Both the position numbers and the translations under genes were made by a program. From Ciona savignyi (lineage: Eukaryota; Chordata; Ascidiacea; Phlebobranchia; Cionidae), in the NCBI GenBank assembly GCA_000149265.1, contig CH002951.1:197311-261310 (forward strand): a stretch of DNA of 64,000 bases. The letters are read 5' to 3'. The notes below the pieces were generated by a model. It worked only from the letters and a program-made list of their open reading frames with translations. It was not told the DNA's origin and made no database searches. Positions 60,136 through 64,000 of the stretch are shown in pieces (position 1 is the stretch's first letter; every line of letters begins with the position of its first letter).

Positions 60136-61395
60136 TTAATATTTACTTATTTCATTAACATTTTCTGATGCATATTTAGGGTCGGTACGGTGTAACATGA
60201 AGAAAGCTTGAATCTGCGCCATTGAAACTTTTTCAGTAAATTTTGATAAATTACTGGAAAACACTTCTGCATGTTCTGTGTTTTCAGTGGGGTAGAAATG
60301 TCTAAAAGCTCGACACATTTGCTCAGCATCAGCGTATGTAACTAGTTCTTTGACATCAACTCTTCCAGGTCTTAGTAATGCCTTATCCAGCCTATCGATA
60401 TAGTTTGTGGTCATAAAAACTATTCTTCCTTCCGAAGATACCACTCCATCAAGTGCGTTTAAGATACCACTCAATGAAACCATGTTCATGCCTTGCCTCC
60501 TTGGATCCTGAACCTCACTGCTACGATCCAAGAAAGCTGCATCCACATCCTCTAGTAGTATGATGCTTTGAGGCGGGGCAGATACCATAAAATGAAGAAG
60601 TCGATCATCCGACAATGTCCAATCTCCAATGTTAAGAATACAAATACTACATTCTAGTTCCCCTGCCAGTGCAGTAATGAAACTAGTTTTTCCACACCCC
60701 GGAGGTCCGTGCAATAAATAACCTCGTCTGTGAGGAATACCTCGATCAATATACCACTGCTGGGAATGTAGGAACTGGGTAACATCATTCCATAACTTCT
60801 CACTTTGGCCAGCAGCAAGCATGACAGATTGAAAAGGTCTACTTCGTTGTGGCTCACCAAATTGTCGCCATTCGGCACCCATTGGTTTAAAAATTAATGT
60901 CATGTTTTTTTGTCTTTGCAATGCAAATGTGCGAGCTTGTAAAAGTAAGTCTTCAAATACTTCTTTTTTGCGCCCAATTGTTGTAAGGGTTACAGTTTCA
61001 TACGGAATGTGCTGATTTGCTGAAATCATTTGCTTTTCCCGCACACGCTCAATTTTAACAGGAAGTTTACCCAACCACATATAGTGCGACCCAGGGCTTG
61101 GTACAAATGCAAAGCCAGTTGAGATCTTACCACTGTGAAGCTTTTGGAATGCGGTTTTGACGCTAAAATGACAGCTCATATCTGGTCTATGAGCAATCCA
61201 TTCCAACACCCAGTGGTAACTGTGGTCTGATACTGGAATTTCTAAAGTTGTCATTAATCGTCTACGAAGGAGCTGAAGAGCTACAGCAGAGCCTTTTCGC
61301 AAAACAGAGGCAGCAACTCCGAGGGTAAACAAGCCAAACCCAGCTCCAAATAACTGGTTATCCCCCAAAGTTGCAAGGGCTTCAGGGACAATCAT
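60136..61395 (-). CDS. BCS1L: Mitochondrial chaperone BCS1 (AAA ATPase)
   Basis: BCS1 translocates the folded Rieske iron-sulphur protein across the inner membrane for insertion into respiratory complex III. Start ATG 61393-61395 gives 419 aa, the length of the human protein; an open frame continues upstream to 61509 but lies beyond a splice acceptor (CTATCTACAG at ~61406). Residues ~14-32 form the single membrane segment (FGAGFGLFTLGVAASVL), followed by a basic presequence-like RKG. The BCS1-specific domain follows. The AAA module has Walker A GPPGCGKTS (~residue 230), Walker B IILLEDVDAAF (~275), and NALDGVVSSEGRIVFMTTN with LLRPGRVD for the sensor and arginine-finger region. It is a single coding exon with no breaks. 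Confidence 0.96.
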   Translation of the reverse strand: MIVPEALATLGDNQLFGAGFGLFTLGVAASVLRKGSAVALQLLRRRLMTTLEIPVSDHSYHWVLEWIAHRPDMSCHFSVKTAFQKLHSGKISTGFAFVPSPGSHYMWLGKLPVKIERVREKQMISANQHIPYETVTLTTIGRKKEVFEDLLLQARTFALQRQKNMTLIFKPMGAEWRQFGEPQRSRPFQSVMLAAGQSEKLWNDVTQFLHSQQWYIDRGIPHRRGYLLHGPPGCGKTSFITALAGELECSICILNIGDWTLSDDRLLHFMVSAPPQSIILLEDVDAAFLDRSSEVQDPRRQGMNMVSLSGILNALDGVVSSEGRIVFMTTNYIDRLDKALLRPGRVDVKELVTYADAEQMCRAFRHFYPTENTEHAEVFSSNLSKFTEKVSMAQIQAFFMLHRTDPKYASENVNEISKY

Positions 61396-61398
61396 TTT

Positions 61399-61412
61399 TA
61401 AGTACCTGTAGA
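61399..61412 (-). promoter_or_regulatory. Splice or trans-splice acceptor just upstream of BCS1L start
   Basis: On the minus strand ACTATCTACAG is followed by GTACTTAAAA and the ATG. It implies a 5' UTR intron or a spliced-leader addition site and decides against the longer upstream frame. Confidence 0.5.
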
Positions 61413-61800
61413 TAGTCTGGCCTATATGCAAAAGCACGTATAACAGTTCATAATAAAAAGCGGAAAGTATGTGTTCGAATACCACTAATAATACGCATTT
61501 TCTGGACACAATTCCTTAAAGTGCTGTATTGTGAATAGGACTGATATATATACATATATATCCTTGTTATATTTTGTTTAATATTACTAGCGTTACTTCG
61601 TTTTCGTTATAGCGAATCCAGCTCAGCTGCGGCATAGAAGTCGTACTAGTAAAAACAAATTCATGTTTGATCCCCGGACACATGTAAGCATTTTATATGA
61701 TGATTTAAATATTCTGTTAAGTTTTTCTAGTAACTTCCAATAATACTAAGGCAAGGGGCTACGGTTTATTGCGATTATTTCATCACAATTACAAGTGTTA

Positions 61801-61988
61801 CGGACATTGCCTGAACCCAGCGGATTAATGGGTTCTACCAAATTGAAGGAACGTGTCTATCATATACAACACACTGCAATAGCTCCGGTAACCCGACGAT
61901 GGGCGCGAGGTGATCTGACGATTGCCCGTGTGATAACCCCTGGGGTTTTCCCATTCACGGGGATAAACATGAATATCCTATCCTATCC
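61801..61988 (+). mobile_element. SINE, 5'-truncated, well conserved
   Basis: Starts at ACGGACATTGCCTGAACCC and continues through ACCCGACGATGGGCGCGAGG and ATTCACGGGGATAAACATG to a TATCCTATCCTGT tail. The tRNA-like head is absent. Confidence 0.88.
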
Positions 61989-62040
61989 TGTTACTATGTG
62001 TGTGTTCGACATAACAATGCGTTCTAGCTAGACTCTAGAA

Positions 62041-62325
62041 CAGTGCTTCCCAAATGGTGCGCCACACTTGAATTTACGAGAAAGTCTGCATAGATCATCG
62101 TTCTTTTCCATTGTAACGTTAGTTCTACAGCGCCCAAGAAACAGTAAATTCGTTATGTGGAAAATTCGGTGATGAAATTATTTAAATTAAACTTTTAATT
62201 TCCATATTTTTCCTAAATTGTTTGAGTATTTAGCCTATTGATTTGACTCCCCGTGCAAAGTGCGCCCGTTCGTTTCTTAATTGGTCTCGGATGCGCCACG
62301 AGGTTAAAAAGATCGAGAACCACTT
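62041..62325. mobile_element. hAT-type MITE, inverted relative of the one at 21855
   Basis: Ends CAGTGCTTCCCAAATGGTG and GATCGAGAACCACTT. Flanks CTCTAGAA (62033-62040) and CTCTAGCT (62326-62333) share 6 of 8 bases. The interior GCGCCACGAGGTTAAAAAG is the complement of the 21.86-kb copy's left end. Confidence 0.8.
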
Positions 62326-62396
62326 CTCTAGCTAGAAGTATAGCCTACTCTAGTCTTAGAGTATCGTAAAATAGCGTTTATGCCGACAAACGCTGT

Positions 62397-62643
62397 TGTG
62401 ACCTATGGTACGCTTAACATGTACTCAGTGTAGGTTTTATTCAACTACGAATCTACAAAATAATAGTACACGTTAATTTACACAAACTGACAATGCACTT
62501 AACGCTATACACTGAATGTGCACACAACGCGATACACGCCACAATGCAGTAGTTGGTAACAGGCTCTAAGCAGGGCCAATCAACGTGGAGCAAAGCTCGG
62601 GAAGCAATCATGCTTAGGGCGAGCGCAATACGCGTTTATCACA
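62397..62643 (-). repeat. 3' LTR of the second gypsy element
   Basis: On the minus strand it starts TGTGATAAACGCG directly after a purine tract (GGTGGGGTGAA) and ends at CCATAGGTCACA, so the ends are TGTGA/TCACA. Length 247 bp. The outer end is inferred from the inverted terminal bases only, since the other LTR is outside the window. Confidence 0.65.
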
Positions 62644-62673
62644 TTCACCCCACCAAATAAATTCATATATAAG

Positions 62674-64000
62674 TTATACATAATCGCCATAGCGATCGGG
62701 TGGTCTCCTGTCTCTGGTAGACCTGCGAAGTGTTTCAGTGTTTTGATTTGCGAGTGGATCTGCTTCGTTCGCTTGAGTATTCGCACTTTCGGGGGGTGGG
62801 TTCTGGGGAGGTATGTCTTGCGTGGATGGAGTTGATGCGATTTCGGTGGCCTCTAAGGTTCCATCGGGAGGTTCTGATGGCGCTGGACAAGGAGCGAGGT
62901 CTTTAGTTGAAACCGTCGATTCTCGACCATCAGGGAACCGAATGTGTGCGAAGCTTGGGTTTACTTCAATAAGATCTACCTCATCGCATAAGGGATCTCC
63001 TTTATTACGGACAAATCGCCGAAGCAGGACCGGTCCAGGATTAACCAGCCAGCTGGGCAAGGCTTTGCCCAACATAGACCTTCTTGGAAAGTTAAGAAAC
63101 CTTTCATGGGGAGTCACATTCGTGGATGTGCATAGTAGGGATCTGATAGAGTGCAAAGCATCAGGAAGTACTTCTTCCCATGCCTCTTCTGGGAGTTGGC
63201 TGCTACTGAGCATTAGTTTAACCGTCCGCCATATCGTTTGATTAAAACGTTCACACTGGGAATTTCCAGTGGGGTGATATGGTGTCGTGCGGCTGGTCGC
63301 TACACCACGTGATGTTAGGTATTCCTTAAGCTCTTTCGACATAAAAGATGCTCCGCGATCGCTGTGTATATACCCTGGAAGTCCAAACAAGCAAAAGAGC
63401 TTAGTCAAACAGAAAATGACCGTTCGTGTCGTCATATCCTTGCACGAGAAGGCAAAAGGAAACCGACTATATTCGTCAATCACCACAAGAAGATATTTGT
63501 TCTTACCTTTCACAGGTCCCTTGAAGTCGATGCTGATGCGTTCCCATGGCTGCGTTGCCTTTATAAGGTTTTCGTCTTCTTTCTTGTAATAGCGTGGCTT
63601 TAGTTCCGCACATGTCCTGCACTTTGCACATGTATTCTTTATGTCCTCTAAAGAATACGGCAAGTTCTTGCTTCTAACAAAGTGCGACAGTCTGGTTATA
63701 CCGGGGTGGCCCAGTGTCTCGTGAATTCGTTGGAGGTTCGGAATACTTGTGGAACCGCAAATTCTGGATAATGTATCAGAAGCGACGTTATCAATGCCAG
63801 GTTTGTGTTGAATTTCGTAACTAAATGTGCCTAGCTCGGCACGCCAAAGCTGGATTTTTGCATTTTTAATTTTTCCTTTACGCTTTGGGTCCAACATGAA
63901 AGCAACCGATTTCTGGTCTGTTACCAGCGTAAAATGTTGGCCATGTAAGTAGTATGCCCATTTCCGTACAGCTTCAATAACAGACGTAGCTTCCTTTTCA
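62674..64000 (-). CDS. Ty3/gypsy pol: RNase H end and integrase (partial)
   Basis: The frame is open from the right edge of the window to its stop just after RPPDRYGDYV, about 441 aa. It starts in RNase H (GQHFTLVTDQKSVAFMLDP, HKPGIDNVASDTLSRI). Integrase follows with the zinc-binding HETLGHPG ... CAKCRTC and the catalytic triad in SIDFKGP, HSDRGASF and NSQCERFNQ. A Pro-rich C-terminal tail ends RRSTRDRRPPDRYG; no chromodomain is seen. No stops or frameshifts occur in this part, so the element may be coding-competent. It is distinct from the deleted gypsy at 31.6-33.7 kb (different LTR). Confidence 0.93.
   Translation of the reverse strand, partial: EKEATSVIEAVRKWAYYLHGQHFTLVTDQKSVAFMLDPKRKGKIKNAKIQLWRAELGTFSYEIQHKPGIDNVASDTLSRICGSTSIPNLQRIHETLGHPGITRLSHFVRSKNLPYSLEDIKNTCAKCRTCAELKPRYYKKEDENLIKATQPWERISIDFKGPVKGKNKYLLVVIDEYSRFPFAFSCKDMTTRTVIFCLTKLFCLFGLPGYIHSDRGASFMSKELKEYLTSRGVATSRTTPYHPTGNSQCERFNQTIWRTVKLMLSSSQLPEEAWEEVLPDALHSIRSLLCTSTNVTPHERFLNFPRRSMLGKALPSWLVNPGPVLLRRFVRNKGDPLCDEVDLIEVNPSFAHIRFPDGRESTVSTKDLAPCPAPSEPPDGTLEATEIASTPSTQDIPPQNPPPESANTQANEADPLANQNTETLRRSTRDRRPPDRYGDYV

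Noticed and set aside
60136..61509. Longer BCS1 frame starting at 61509
   Set aside because: The extra 38 codons begin with a non-ATG codon, lie upstream of a splice acceptor, and would extend the protein beyond the usual 419 aa.
62813..63603. + strand open frames of up to 142 codons
   Set aside because: They are antisense shadows of the gypsy integrase frame.

Overview
The window looks like AT-rich nuclear DNA from a small-genome chordate, most likely a tunicate of the Ciona type. The signs are short multi-exon genes with GT-AG introns, very short intergenic gaps with splice acceptors just upstream of internal genes of same-strand pairs (as in spliced-leader operons), a tRNA-derived SINE resembling the composite SINE of Ciona, and abundant hAT MITEs. 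The genus is an inference from gene style and repeats, not proven. Three runs of exactly 100 N (10593-10692, 27795-27894, 50772-50871) are assembly gaps of arbitrary length.

Host genes: (1) the 3' part of an unrecognised Ser/Thr/Pro-rich gene, + strand, 1-2509; (2) a seven-exon orphan seven-transmembrane receptor, - strand, 3453-13844, whose 455-aa reading frame closes in phase across all exons; (3) a - strand pair, thymidylate kinase (DTYMK-like, 26047-27526, N-terminal P-loop exon not found) followed by acyl-CoA thioesterase 9 (ACOT9-like, 8 exons, 418 aa, 19827-25702); (4) SERP1/RAMP4, a 63-aa ER tail-anchored protein in three small exons, - strand, 43873-45084; (5) a - strand pair, BCS1L (419 aa, 60136-61395) followed after about 84 bp by an MFSD13A/TMEM180-like transporter (9 exons, 488 aa, 53259-60008), which looks like an operon.

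Mobile DNA makes up much of the rest. An 8-kb MULE-like DNA transposon (30838-38845) has long inverted terminal arms that carry the promoter and first exons of its own (now broken) transposase, so these exons are present twice. A deleted gypsy retrotransposon (31572-33718) sits at the inner edge of its left arm. A full-length non-LTR retrotransposon (46380-51577) has two ORFs, a poly(A) tail and a perfect 15-bp target duplication, and looks recent. A second gypsy element (62397-64000) runs off the right edge. Six hAT MITEs have 8-bp target duplications (perfect in most); two of them host a second transposon. About ten copies or pieces of one SINE, a composite repeat with about 340-bp tandem units (9342-12470), and at least two further dispersed repeat families fill introns and spacers.
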